From: Colwellia psychrerythraea
GTDB lineage: Bacteria > Pseudomonadota > Gammaproteobacteria > Enterobacterales > Alteromonadaceae
NCBI GenBank assembly: GCA_002163005.1
Contig: MAAF01000071.1
Span: forward strand, 1-64,000
Direction of reading: 5' to 3'
Length of the DNA stretch: 64,000 nucleotides
Position numbers and translations under genes: made by a program. Of this stretch, positions 27,883-36,929 are shown piece after piece. How positions within the stretch are numbered: position 1 is the stretch's first letter; every line of letters begins with the position of its first letter. The notes beneath the pieces were generated by a model that worked only from the letters and a program-made list of their open reading frames with translations, did no database searches and was not told the origin of the DNA.

Positions 27883-28260
27883 TTATTGAGGTACAACCGC
27901 ATAAGCAACAACTTCACATAGCATTTCTTCACGTGCCAAACCGGCAACAATCATTGCTGCTCGGTTAGGATATGGTGCTTGAAAATACTCAGCATACACT
28001 TTGTTAAACACTGGCAATTGGTCGCGCGCAGTTACATATATAAGTACTTGCGTAACATCGTCCATAGTCAATTTGGCCGCTTCAATAGTGTGTTTGAAAT
28101 TTTCCATTGTTTGACGTGCTTGTGCTTCAATACCACCTTCAACTACCTGCCCTTCTGCATTAATTGGGATCTGAGCTGTTGATAAGGTGTTATTAGCAAT
28201 AATTGCCCATTCTAACGGTGCTTTCGAAGCAAATAGTTCGGTTTTTACAGGTGTTTTCAT
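27883..28260 (-). CDS. RidA/YjgF-family protein
   Basis: A 125-residue protein of the Rid family. The core segments are SKAPLEWAIIANNTLSTAQIPIN, GGIEAQARQTMENFKHTIEAA and PYPNRAAMIVAGLAREEMLCEVVAYAVV, with the conserved Arg (NRAA) and Glu (CEVVA) needed for enamine/imine hydrolysis. Rid proteins clear reactive 2-aminoacrylate and related imines. The N-terminus (KTPVKTELFASKAP) differs from archetypal RidA, so it may be a specialised subgroup acting on an intermediate of the neighbouring catabolic cluster. It is last in the minus-strand group with the BCCT transporter, separated by a strong hairpin. Confidence 0.88.
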   Translation of the reverse strand: MKTPVKTELFASKAPLEWAIIANNTLSTAQIPINAEGQVVEGGIEAQARQTMENFKHTIEAAKLTMDDVTQVLIYVTARDQLPVFNKVYAEYFQAPYPNRAAMIVAGLAREEMLCEVVAYAVVPQ

Positions 28261-28373
28261 AACGTTTTCTCTATTGTAAAAGTAATCGATAAAAATCTAT
28301 AGGTTTCTCTTAAAGTTTATTTAAAAGAGATGAATGAACAAAAGAGTACTTGGATTGTTCACATGCTTTTAAT

Positions 28374-28414
28374 CATCTACTAGGCACAGTTCAATATGCT
28401 GTGCTTAGTAGATG
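28374..28414. terminator. Strong hairpin between BCCT transporter and ridA
   Basis: CATCTACTAGGCACAG and CTGTGCTTAGTAGATG form a 16-bp stem with one G-T type mismatch and a nine-base loop just beyond the transporter stop. No T run is visible on the minus strand, so it may act as a partial terminator or mRNA end protector. Confidence 0.6.
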
Positions 28415-28424
28415 TTGGGATAAT

Positions 28425-29984
28425 TTAAAGCCCTTGCTCGTCAGCCATTTTGCGAGCAATTTGTGGTGCGTTCCATAAGGACGGTAACAAGACTAGGGAC
28501 ACAGGTACTGCCGTTACGACAATAAAGGATTGCAATGCTGATATACCACCTGAACCAATAGAGATAAGCAATGCTGCCATAACTCCCATGATAACGCCCC
28601 AGAACACACGTAATGAACTCTGTGGAGAATCGGTGCCAGTCATTACCATAGATACTGAGAATGTCATTGAGTCACCCGTTGTCGCTACAAAGATAGTCGT
28701 TAATATCAAGAACAAGAATGATATTATCCAACCAAATGGCAACTGCTCTGTAATAGCCAGTAATGCTGCTGGTAAATTAAAGCCAGTGAAAGGTTCTGAA
28801 ATAACACCTGGTGTCGCTAACTCAAACGCTAAACCACTGCCACCTACAATAGTGAACCAGAAACAGGTGATAACTGGCGCAACAACTGAAATAGTTAATA
28901 TCATCTGACGGATAGTACGACCGCGAGAGATACGCGCAACAAACATCGCCATTAACGGACCGTAACCTAAAAACCATCCCCAAAAGAAAACAGTCCACCA
29001 GTCAAGCCATGCAGTATTTGCACGATAAGTCGCCATTGGAATAAAGTTATTTAGGTAAAGACCAAAGGAGTGCAAGTAACTATCAAATATAAAAGCAGTA
29101 GGGCCAAATACTAAAATAAATACCATTAAGAAAACCGCTAAAACTATATTGATACTGCTTAACAGTTGGATGCCTTTAGTAACACCACTCACAGCTGAAA
29201 GGGTGTAGATACAAATAAGACCAACTAATATAGAAACTTGAGTTACGTAGGTATCAGGAATACCAAACAATTTTTCTAAACCAAAGCTTACTTGTAAACC
29301 AAGAAAACCAATGGGTCCAACCGTACCTGCCACTACAGCGAGTACACAACAAGAGTCAACAAGAGTACCAAAAGCACCTTTCATTACCTTGTCACCAAAA
29401 ACAGGATAAAGCAAAGTACGAGGTTTCAATGGTAAGCCTTTTTCATAATGCAAATACATAAGCACTACGCCAGTCAAGCTACCCAGAATTGCCCAAGCTA
29501 AAAACCCCCAATGCATAAAGCTTTGTGCTAACGCATTATAAGCCGCTTCTGTTGTTCCTGTTTCCCCACCAAAGTAAGGAGAGGGAGAAGTAAAATGCGC
29601 CATTGGCTCAGCAGCAGCCCAAAAGACACCGCCACCCGCAAGTAGCGTACACATGATGATAGAAATCCATTTAAAGGTCGACATCTCAGGCGACTTTAAT
29701 CCCCCTAATACAACGCCACCAGTACGACTTATCGCCATAAAAATGCCAATAACAAAAGTCAGCAGCAGGAGTACTTGCCAGTAGGCGCCAAACATTTTGG
29801 TTGATGCGGCAAAGGTTGAATTAACCCAGCTAGACACCATGTTGATATCATACAATGCCAAGATACAAAATAGCACAAGCGCGCCACCACTGATCAAAAA
29901 TACGGGTATATCTACCCCTTCTAGGAATTTGATTTTAGGCATTTTTACCTCGCTCTCTTCCACAATAGCTTTAGAAGTATTCAT
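28425..29984 (-). CDS. BCCT-family transporter
   Basis: The 519-residue protein has twelve predicted membrane segments of the betaine/choline/carnitine transporter family. It keeps the family signature ARISRGRTIRQMI and the Trp-rich stretch WLDWWTVFFWGWFLGYGPLMAMFVARISRGR. The usual Trp-Ser-Pro-Phe segment reads GYGPLMAMF here, so the binding pocket probably takes something other than standard glycine betaine. It would be Na+ or H+ driven in the inner membrane. It lies with an M19 dipeptidase-like gene and an aldehyde dehydrogenase, suggesting uptake of a substrate they break down. Confidence 0.92.
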   Translation of the reverse strand: MNTSKAIVEESEVKMPKIKFLEGVDIPVFLISGGALVLFCILALYDINMVSSWVNSTFAASTKMFGAYWQVLLLLTFVIGIFMAISRTGGVVLGGLKSPEMSTFKWISIIMCTLLAGGGVFWAAAEPMAHFTSPSPYFGGETGTTEAAYNALAQSFMHWGFLAWAILGSLTGVVLMYLHYEKGLPLKPRTLLYPVFGDKVMKGAFGTLVDSCCVLAVVAGTVGPIGFLGLQVSFGLEKLFGIPDTYVTQVSILVGLICIYTLSAVSGVTKGIQLLSSINIVLAVFLMVFILVFGPTAFIFDSYLHSFGLYLNNFIPMATYRANTAWLDWWTVFFWGWFLGYGPLMAMFVARISRGRTIRQMILTISVVAPVITCFWFTIVGGSGLAFELATPGVISEPFTGFNLPAALLAITEQLPFGWIISFLFLILTTIFVATTGDSMTFSVSMVMTGTDSPQSSLRVFWGVIMGVMAALLISIGSGGISALQSFIVVTAVPVSLVLLPSLWNAPQIARKMADEQGL

Positions 29985-30049
29985 TATTATAGTCTCCTGA
30001 TAGATCTCTTATCGTTATAATTTATATGTCACTATCCCATATTGATTTC

Positions 30050-30112
30050 ATACCAAACAAACTAACTTTTTTGATCAACTTTACATGATCAATCATTCAA
30101 TCTATTTGGTAT
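30050..30112. repeat. Short ATACCAA-ended inverted repeat
   Basis: ATACCAAACAAACTA and CAATCTATTTGGTAT form imperfect inverted ends of a 63-bp element, and TTGATCA pieces pair inside. The ends resemble those of the element at 36539-36814, so it may be a deleted form of it. Confidence 0.5.
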
Positions 30113-30125
30113 TGCTCAATACAAA

Positions 30126-31124
30126 CTAGCGCTTTAACATTTGTGGTTTTAACCCCTCATCGAGTAAGTTCAACCAGTTCATGCCCATGACTTTGGCGAT
30201 ATCTTCCGTCCTAAAGCCTCGGTTTTGTAAACCTTTTGTAATATTTGGAAAGTCACGGCTATCACGAAACCAAGATAACGGGCGAGGCCAATCAGCATTT
30301 GCTTTTGAGCCTTCCCCATAATCCATTTCCTTTGACCAACGTCCATTACGCATCCATTCAAGTACAGATAAGGGTTGTTCTTGACACAAATCTGTACCGA
30401 TACCAATATGATCAATGCCCATTAAATCAGCGGTATTTGCCACCATGTCGCAAAAATCATCCAAGCTACAATCAGGGCCATTTTTAAGATGAAACGGGTA
30501 AAGGCTAAAACCTAATAACCCACCTGATTCTCCCAATGCTTTTAGCACTGTGTCCGACTTATTGCGCTTGGCTTGATGAAAACTGTTCGGGTTGGCATGT
30601 GAGATCACAATAGGACGCTCTGATATTTCTATCGCCTCTAAAGTACTGCGCTCTGCACTGTGGCTCATATCTACCACCATACCAACACGGTTCATTTCCT
30701 TGATTACTTGTTTACCAAAGCGTGTAACACCACTGTCTTCTGCTTCATAACAACCACAAGCTAATAAGCTTTGGTTGTTATAAGTAAGCTGCATAATCAT
30801 CAAGTTGAGTTCACGCATGATCTCAACCATGCCTATATCATCTTCAATGGGCGAGCAGTTCTGCGCACCAAACATGATGCCGACCTTACCTAATTGTTTG
30901 GCAAGACGAATATCCGCCACGCTTTTCACCGGCATGATTAAATCATGATGGATCTCAAACTGGCGATTCCATTCACCTATTCGCAATAATGTTTCTCTAA
31001 TTTGTTCGTGGTAAACAACGGTGACATGCACCATAGTTACGCCACCTTCTTTAAGCTGCTGAAAAATAGCCCGGTTCCAATTTGAGTACTGCAGGCCGTC
31101 AATGACAATAAGATCGTTATGCAT
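30126..31124 (-). CDS. Peptidase M19 family protein (renal-dipeptidase-like metalloenzyme)
   Basis: A 332-residue protein with the M19 pattern VIDGLQYSNWNR at the start, then IMFGAQNCSPIEDD, VVDMSHSAERSTLEAIEIS and HANPNSFHQAKRNKSD in the middle and DHIGIGTDLCQEQP near the C-terminus. The conserved His/Asp ligands for the Zn pair are in these segments; the usual N-terminal HxD ligand pair is altered (VIDG), so activity on dipeptides is unsure. No signal peptide is seen, unlike secreted membrane dipeptidases, so a cytoplasmic hydrolase is more likely. It sits directly downstream of the aldehyde dehydrogenase, 14 bases away, so they are co-transcribed. Confidence 0.85.
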   Translation of the reverse strand: MHNDLIVIDGLQYSNWNRAIFQQLKEGGVTMVHVTVVYHEQIRETLLRIGEWNRQFEIHHDLIMPVKSVADIRLAKQLGKVGIMFGAQNCSPIEDDIGMVEIMRELNLMIMQLTYNNQSLLACGCYEAEDSGVTRFGKQVIKEMNRVGMVVDMSHSAERSTLEAIEISERPIVISHANPNSFHQAKRNKSDTVLKALGESGGLLGFSLYPFHLKNGPDCSLDDFCDMVANTADLMGIDHIGIGTDLCQEQPLSVLEWMRNGRWSKEMDYGEGSKANADWPRPLSWFRDSRDFPNITKGLQNRGFRTEDIAKVMGMNWLNLLDEGLKPQMLKR

Positions 31125-31138
31125 AATGACTACTCGAT

Positions 31139-32581
31139 TTATGAACGGATATAAGTGGTTTTTACGATGGTGTAGAATTCTTTTGCGTAACTACCCATCT
31201 CACGTGAGCCAAAACTAGAATCTTTACGGCCACCAAAAGGTACGTGGTAATCAGTGCCAGCTGTTGGTAAGTTCACCATTGCACAACCCGTTTGAGCATT
31301 GCGTTTAAAGTGCGTTGCAAACTTAAGCGATTGCGTACAAATACCGCCAACTAAACCATAATTGGTGTCGTTTAATGTGGCTAATGCTTCGTCATAATCT
31401 TTCACTTTAATCACACAAGCGATAGGTGCAAAGGCTTCTTCGCGGTTAATGGTCATTGCATTGGTGGTTTCAGTGAATAAGGCTGGCGTTAAGTAATAAC
31501 CTTCAGTTTCTTCAGTAATAACATCACCACCACTCACTAACTTGCCGCCTTCTTTTTTGGCAATTTCAAGATAGTTAAGGTTTTGCTTCATTTGACGAGC
31601 ATCTGCAACCGCGCCAATATGAACGCCTTCACGTAGAGGATGACCCACAACAAGTTGCTTCATTCTTGCAACAACCGCATCAACAAAACGATCATGAATA
31701 CCTTCAGTGACAATTAAACGCGATGAAGCGGTACATTTTTGACCCGTACCAAAGAAAGCACCGCCAACAGCACACTCAACAGCATTTTCTAGATCCGCAT
31801 CATCAAGTACGATTAGCGCATTTTTACTGCCCATTTCTAATTGACATTTCACTAAGTTTGTTGCCGTTGCTATCGCCACTTTACGGCCTGTTTCTAAAGA
31901 GCCAGTAAAAGTTAGTGCGTTAATTTTTTTAGAGTTAATTAACAAATCGCCCACTTCTGCACCGGGACCCATTACCAGGTTAAACGTACCTGCAGGTAAA
32001 CCTTGACGTGAGATGATTTCAGTTAATGCCCAAGCGCTCGCTGGTACTTGGTTTGCTGGTTTTAAAACAACTGAATTACCAAAGGCCAATGCCGGTGCAA
32101 TTTTCCAAGCGGCTGTAGCCACAGGGAAATTCCACGGTGTGATAATACCCACAACGCCAACAGGCTCTCTGCGGGTTTCAATTTCAATACCTGGACGAAC
32201 TGAATCGGCCGTTTCACCCATTTGACGCAATACTTCAGCGGCATAATAATGGAAAAATTGACCAGAACGATAAATCTCGCCAGCGCCTTCAGGTAACGTT
32301 TTACCTTCTTCTCGGGCTAACAACTTACCTAATTCATCTTTACGTGCAATCAGCTCATCACCAATGGCCATCAATACTGAATAGCGTTGTTCTAAGCCAC
32401 TCTCTTGCCATTCAAGTTGACCTTTAGTCGCTGCATCTAAAGCAGCTTCTGCTTGTTCTTGGTTAGCTTGTGCGTAGTGACCAATAACATCACTGATGTC
32501 CGCAGGGCTGATATTAGCAAGTGAACTTGCCCCTTCTACCCATTCGCCGTTAATGTAATTGCAAAAAATTGATTCAGACAT
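31139..32581 (-). CDS. NAD(P)-dependent aldehyde dehydrogenase (ketoglutarate-semialdehyde-type)
   Basis: This 480-residue ALDH has the NAD-binding TGS motif (NALTFTGSLETGRKVA), general-base Glu in LEMGSKNALIVLDDADLE and catalytic Cys in GTGQKCTASSRLIV. The start YINGEWVEGASSLANISPADISDVIG and overall length resemble alpha-ketoglutarate semialdehyde/2,5-dioxovalerate dehydrogenases, but that is a family-level guess. ATG 32581 is chosen because GGAGG sits seven bases upstream; the upstream ATG at 32593 overlaps that site. It is first of the minus-strand group, divergent from the LysR gene, and probably oxidises an aldehyde product of the neighbouring enzymes. Confidence 0.9.
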   Translation of the reverse strand: MSESIFCNYINGEWVEGASSLANISPADISDVIGHYAQANQEQAEAALDAATKGQLEWQESGLEQRYSVLMAIGDELIARKDELGKLLAREEGKTLPEGAGEIYRSGQFFHYYAAEVLRQMGETADSVRPGIEIETRREPVGVVGIITPWNFPVATAAWKIAPALAFGNSVVLKPANQVPASAWALTEIISRQGLPAGTFNLVMGPGAEVGDLLINSKKINALTFTGSLETGRKVAIATATNLVKCQLEMGSKNALIVLDDADLENAVECAVGGAFFGTGQKCTASSRLIVTEGIHDRFVDAVVARMKQLVVGHPLREGVHIGAVADARQMKQNLNYLEIAKKEGGKLVSGGDVITEETEGYYLTPALFTETTNAMTINREEAFAPIACVIKVKDYDEALATLNDTNYGLVGGICTQSLKFATHFKRNAQTGCAMVNLPTAGTDYHVPFGGRKDSSFGSREMGSYAKEFYTIVKTTYIRS

Positions 32582-32671
32582 AAATACCTCCATAAAATAA
32601 TTGAATTTATTATAGGCAGTATGTTTTAATAATAAAAATTAATAAAAAATATCTATTGATAAGGATTCCTT

Positions 32672-33592
32672 ATGGCACTACCTGAATTTAAAATAGCTCA
32701 GTTACGTCACTTCGTCTGGGTAGCAGAATTAAAGGGGTTTCATACGGCGGCAGAAAAAGCTTGTCGAACTCAACCAGCAATATCTTTATCAATTAGAGAT
32801 CTAGAAAATAAACTCAGTACGGTATTATTTGAAAAACGCAATGCGAAGACTTCAAATACTGAACTAACGCCTTTTGGTCGATATTTTCTACCTAAGGCAA
32901 AAGAACTTATTGCCCACCATGACAACGTTGCTCAAGATATGGCCTTGATGAGTGAGCATAAAACAGGTCATTTGCGCCTTGCTTCAGTACCTTCTATTGC
33001 GTGTCGAATGTTACCCGAGTTATTGTCAAAATTTATCGCTGATGTGCCAGAGCTTCATATCAGTTTTTATGATGATAACTCCGAGGCTGTTTTAAGGAAG
33101 GTTGAAAAACAACAAGTAGATATTGGTATCGCCAGTTTGCCCCATGGACATGAGCATGCCGATATCACTTTTACCCCTATCTGGGAAGATCAACTTGGTG
33201 TGGTTTGTCGTGAGGATCATCCGTTTGCCGAAGTCACTGAGTTACATTGGAAAGAGTTACGTAAGCAACGATTGATCAGAAATGGTACTTCACGTCTACT
33301 CGAAGATACTGAAGCAGAGCCTTTATTGAGTGACTCGCAATTTCTTATTTCTAATATGCTGTCATTAATCGCTATGCTTGAAGAGGGTCTTGGCATCACC
33401 ACTTTACCCTGGTTTGCTTTCCCTAAAAATAATAGCAAGCTTCGCTTTATTCCACTAACAACGCCTAAAATTGTTCGTCATATTGGGATAGTTCAACTCA
33501 AAAACAAATCGTTATCCCCAGCAGCAGAAGCACTAGCAAACTTCATTTTGAAAAATACAAATCAAGATAAGACCAAGGATCTGGAGTCTTAA
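32672..33592 (+). CDS. LysR-family transcriptional regulator
   Basis: The 306-residue regulator has an N-terminal winged helix (about residues 8-66, LRHFVWVAELKGFHTAAEKACRTQPAISLSIRDLE). The effector domain begins GHLRLASVPSIACRMLPELLSKF and has the usual two-lobe layout. Divergent orientation from the aldehyde-dehydrogenase gene across 90 bases is the classic position of a LysR regulator of that operon, probably activating it in presence of a pathway intermediate. AAGGATT lies upstream of the ATG. The ligand is unknown. Confidence 0.93.
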   Translation: MALPEFKIAQLRHFVWVAELKGFHTAAEKACRTQPAISLSIRDLENKLSTVLFEKRNAKTSNTELTPFGRYFLPKAKELIAHHDNVAQDMALMSEHKTGHLRLASVPSIACRMLPELLSKFIADVPELHISFYDDNSEAVLRKVEKQQVDIGIASLPHGHEHADITFTPIWEDQLGVVCREDHPFAEVTELHWKELRKQRLIRNGTSRLLEDTEAEPLLSDSQFLISNMLSLIAMLEEGLGITTLPWFAFPKNNSKLRFIPLTTPKIVRHIGIVQLKNKSLSPAAEALANFILKNTNQDKTKDLES

Positions 33593-33654
33593 TAAGTGCA
33601 GGAAACGATCATCCTGACAGCTACTTACTGCAAGGACAAATTTTACAATAACGC

Positions 33655-33795
33655 ATGCTGAAAATAGCTATCCCCGTTACCATTCAAAGCAAGGATGCCT
33701 TTGAAGTTTTTTATTCTCATCTAAGCTCAATTTGGGATAAGTCACCTACTCAACAATCAATCGTCTCTCAGTTAAAACAGATAGAAATACACTAA
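33655..33795 (+). CDS. Doubtful small ORF, 46 residues
   Basis: ATG to TAA encodes MLKIAIPVTIQSKDAFEV and a C-terminal QLKQIEIH. Codon use looks protein-like, but there is no good ribosome-binding site. A neighbouring frame upstream (from about 33593) also reads protein-like (NDHPDSYLLQGQILQ then stop). This could be a decayed gene fragment rather than a real small protein. Confidence 0.2.
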   Translation: MLKIAIPVTIQSKDAFEVFYSHLSSIWDKSPTQQSIVSQLKQIEIH

Positions 33796-33895
33796 AATTT
33801 ACATTAACAAACGTGCAACTCTCAAAATTACTGCTACATTATAGTTTTAGCAGCACTTCTGTTAAGAGTAATAGTATTATTTAAGGGACTATCAA

Positions 33896-35602
33896 ATGAC
33901 TATTAAAGTTAGACTAACTGCAATATTAATTGTAATGATTATTTTACTCGCTACCGCAATAACCTCACAAAAAATTGCCACAAACAAAAATAAGCATCAA
34001 ACCCTAAGTAGTGATACGCGTTATCTTTCATATTTGATCGCCGATGAATTTAGACAAAGCTCGATAGACTTAACCCGTCTTTGCCGTCTATTTGTTGCCA
34101 CCGGAGAACAAAAATATTGGGATGCTTATTGGCACATTGTTAATTGGCGTAATGGCGAGGTTGAGCGTCCAAATAATGTTGATAATAATTTATATCCAGA
34201 TCAGCGCATTAAACAAAGTAATATCATGAAAGAGTTAAATTTCTCAGCGAACGAGTTTACTTTATTAGAAAAAGCCAATAGTTACTCTAACACCTTGATT
34301 GCTACAGAAGAACAAGCAATGCAAACTATTAAAAACGGAAAAGTCGCGCAAGGTCCATTCCAAAAATCCCCTAATGAAAGCATCAATGACTTTGCTTTAC
34401 GTTTAGTTTTCAGTGATGCGTATCAGCAAGATGTCAAAAAAATAATGGCGCCTGTAAACGAGTTTTTTAATGCGTTAGATAAACGCACCGCAGATGATTT
34501 ATTTCGTTCGCAACAAGAAGCAAACTTTTGGTTAAACAATAGTTTAATCGTGCAGGTAATAGTTGCCATAATATTGTTTTCTCTTATGTTTTTTATGAAA
34601 GTCACCCTATTTAAACCATTAGAGCATGTCATTAATGCCATGAATAATATTGGCGGCGGCGATGGTGATTTAAGTCAACGTCTACATGAACACGGTCAGG
34701 ATGAATTATCTTCTTTAGGCAAAGGTTTTAATCTATTTGCCAGCTATATTCAAACAGTCGTAATTGAACTACGTAGCGCAATTGGTGAAATTTCTAGCTC
34801 ATCGGCACAATTAAATACGACGGCAAATTTAACCGAGCAGTCTGTTACCGAACAAAAAGTTGGCATTGAACAGGTACTTATTGCTATAGAGCAAATGATT
34901 CCCGCGGTGCGAGAAGTTGCCATTAATGCGTCGCAAGGACTTGAACAAGCAAACCTTTCTGATGAAGCAGCAAAAGAAGGTTTACAAGTGGTTGATGAAG
35001 CAAATAATAATATCAACTTATTAGAAGTAGATATTGATAATGCTTCAGAAGTAATCAATAAACTTGCACAAGATACTAACAATATCGGCTCGGTATTAGA
35101 TGTTATCCGTGGCATTGCCGACCAAACCAATTTATTGGCCTTAAATGCTGCAATTGAAGCAGCGCGGGCCGGCGAACAGGGACGAGGGTTTGCTGTGGTA
35201 GCTGATGAGGTTCGGACTTTAGCTCAGCGTACACAAGATTCAACGTCTGAAATTCAACAAATGATTGAGAAACTACAAATTGGTGCTAAGGATGCTGTTA
35301 ATGTGATGGTACAAAGTAAAAGCCGTACTACTGATTGCGTAGAAAATACAGGTCAAGCGGGTCACTCTTTATCTAAAATCACCTCATCTGTAGGAGAAAT
35401 TACCGATATTAATAGCCAAATAGCCGCAGCGACTGAAGAGTTAAATGCCAGCATAGAGGAAATACGTCGTACTGTTGATAATATCAATCAACATGTTGAA
35501 CGCACAGCTAAAGGCTCTCAAGAAACAGCCAATAAAAGTGACTATACCACTCAACTTACCAGTCAAATGCAGCTATTAATTGAGCGTTTTAAAACAGAAT
35601 AA
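33896..35602 (+). CDS. Methyl-accepting chemotaxis protein, helical sensor
   Basis: This 568-residue chemoreceptor has an N-terminal membrane helix (residues 5-25), a largely helical periplasmic domain of about 180 residues ([48 protein letters not shown]) and a second helix near 212-232. A HAMP segment ([24 protein letters not shown]) follows, then the signalling tip [37 protein letters not shown]. The sensor is not Cache-like but resembles four-helix-bundle domains. GGGA lies upstream of ATG. Monocistronic, in a gene-poor region. Confidence 0.93.
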   Translation: MTIKVRLTAILIVMIILLATAITSQKIATNKNKHQTLSSDTRYLSYLIADEFRQSSIDLTRLCRLFVATGEQKYWDAYWHIVNWRNGEVERPNNVDNNLYPDQRIKQSNIMKELNFSANEFTLLEKANSYSNTLIATEEQAMQTIKNGKVAQGPFQKSPNESINDFALRLVFSDAYQQDVKKIMAPVNEFFNALDKRTADDLFRSQQEANFWLNNSLIVQVIVAIILFSLMFFMKVTLFKPLEHVINAMNNIGGGDGDLSQRLHEHGQDELSSLGKGFNLFASYIQTVVIELRSAIGEISSSSAQLNTTANLTEQSVTEQKVGIEQVLIAIEQMIPAVREVAINASQGLEQANLSDEAAKEGLQVVDEANNNINLLEVDIDNASEVINKLAQDTNNIGSVLDVIRGIADQTNLLALNAAIEAARAGEQGRGFAVVADEVRTLAQRTQDSTSEIQQMIEKLQIGAKDAVNVMVQSKSRTTDCVENTGQAGHSLSKITSSVGEITDINSQIAAATEELNASIEEIRRTVDNINQHVERTAKGSQETANKSDYTTQLTSQMQLLIERFKTE

Positions 35603-35885
35603 TACCTAAGGGCTGTTGATTTTTTAATTAGCAGCCAAATTATTGAACATAGCAAGTCTGTTAAGTTATTTCCCACTCAGCGAGAGTTAAAAGGCTTACA
35701 GCAAGCTTTCTTGAGGATAATTTAGCCTGCATTCTCTAATAACCTACCTTCCTGTAGCATCTGTGTAGAGACCAATAACGCTACTCAGTTAAGTCTTTAT
35801 CTTCTTATTAGGTAGTGCCCCTTTCAAAAACTTGTCAAAAGTTGATTAACTTCACAATACTCACTTGATTTATAATGACTAAATT

Positions 35886-35936
35886 ATGAATCGCTCAGAC
35901 TTCCTGAAACGAGCATATTCAGGTGGAACGGGTATA
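35886..35936. repeat. Partial TATACCC-type repeat (single end)
   Basis: ATTATGAATCGCTCAG, CCTGAAACGAGCAT and GGTGGAACGGGTATA match, in inverse orientation, the left end of the element at 23937. Only this end is present, so it is a truncated copy. Confidence 0.7.
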
Positions 35937-35943
35937 AATAAAA

Positions 35944-36126
35944 TCAATTGTAACCACGCACATAACTTGCCGTGCTGACGTCGTTACAAAGTGCTTGCTC
36001 ATGCTTACTTATATGCTGTTGTGTATTATGGTTAGACGGGTGTTTATTCTCACTAACAGTCACGTCTTTATGATCTAAATCTCTAGCGTTTAAATAATTA
36101 CTCTCGTTATTGGTTGCTGAATTCAT
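35944..36126 (-). CDS. Small hydrophilic hypothetical protein, 60 residues
   Basis: From ATG 36126 the frame encodes a hydrophilic, Asn- and His-rich protein (starts MNSATNNESNYLNARDLDHK, ends YVRGYN). GAGGTG lies seven bases upstream, better than for the four-codon-longer start. No family is recognised, and composition is low in hydrophobic residues, so it would be disordered. It lies eight bases beyond a truncated repeat, and may be a real small gene or chance. Confidence 0.4.
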   Translation of the reverse strand: MNSATNNESNYLNARDLDHKDVTVSENKHPSNHNTQQHISKHEQALCNDVSTASYVRGYN

Positions 36127-36538
36127 TGTGCACCTCAATCAATTTTTGCGGTTTTAAAAGTACCGCTGTTGGATATGCAATGATTATAGTAAGCCTTTTT
36201 TGATAATAAAAATTAATAAATAATATGCAACGATAAAATAAACTTATTACTAGTAGTTAAAACACCCCATCTTTAATAATGCTTCAGCCTCTAAGTTTAT
36301 CAACGACTCCTGTAATTACCTTGTTAGTAAACATAAGGTCTTTCAACCAAATAAAAAACAAATGCATAAGTAAAAATAAAATAATAACGATATTATTCAA
36401 TTAACTAGACATTACACATAAGTTTTTCTTATCAGACGATAGACCTTATTTCCTTGTATAAAATCACTTAATGGGCGAAAAATAACATCACATTCAGTGA
36501 GGTCATTTTTTAGACTTCATTAATATCCGCGTTGATTC

Positions 36539-36814
36539 ATACCAAACGGATTAATTTATTGTACAACTTAGAGCTTCAGTAGCGAGCTTAGAACAAACAA
36601 AATGTGTTAAATATAGTTATTCTATATTTAATTCATTTTGTGATGTTATCAAATTGCTACTGAGCTCCCGAAGGGCGAGTACCTAATAAAAGGTAAAGGC
36701 TTATATGCGGCGTTATTGATTTTGACAAGGGAATAACCATTCTCTTCAATCAATGCCTTGCCTCTAAACCTTTTAATTCTCGCTAAGTGATCAATTAATG
36801 AGTCCGATTGGTAT
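36539..36814. repeat. ATACCAA-ended dispersed repeat sharing a core with the TATACCC element
   Basis: Ends ATACCAAACGGATTAATTTA and TTAATGAGTCCGATTGGTAT are inverted, imperfect copies about 276 bases apart. The right half contains GCGGCGTTATTGATTTTGAC ... TCAATGCCTTGCC, nearly identical to the interior of the element at 23937. No ORF is present. A one-ended relative is seen near 11262. Confidence 0.7.
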
Positions 36815-36929
36815 TATTAAAGCTTCAACGAGTTAATGCTTGAGTTTGCTTCTATACCAGAACAAGAACAACAAGAAAATCGAAGTCAATTCAGATAACA
36901 TATTTTGTATAGCAAATGAGGATCAGTAA

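Larger units (their letters stand above)
35603..36929. other. Gene-poor, repeat-bearing intergenic region
   Basis: About 1.3 kb contain one doubtful small ORF (35944-36126), a partial TATACCC-type repeat (35886-35936) and an ATACCAA-type element (36539-36814). The rest is AT-rich with no recognised coding sequence or operator. Confidence 0.6.

Noticed and set aside
28450-28908. 152-residue ORF antisense to the BCCT gene
   Set aside because: It lies entirely within the transporter coding region in another frame.
33593-33654. Open frame beyond the LysR stop reading NDHPDSYLLQGQILQ
   Set aside because: Too short and without a start; could be decayed coding DNA but nothing identifies it.
35606-35640. 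Resemblance of GGGCTGTTGAT to GGGACTGTTGAT near 5764
   Set aside because: Match is only about 12 bases and does not extend, so it is not counted as a repeat.
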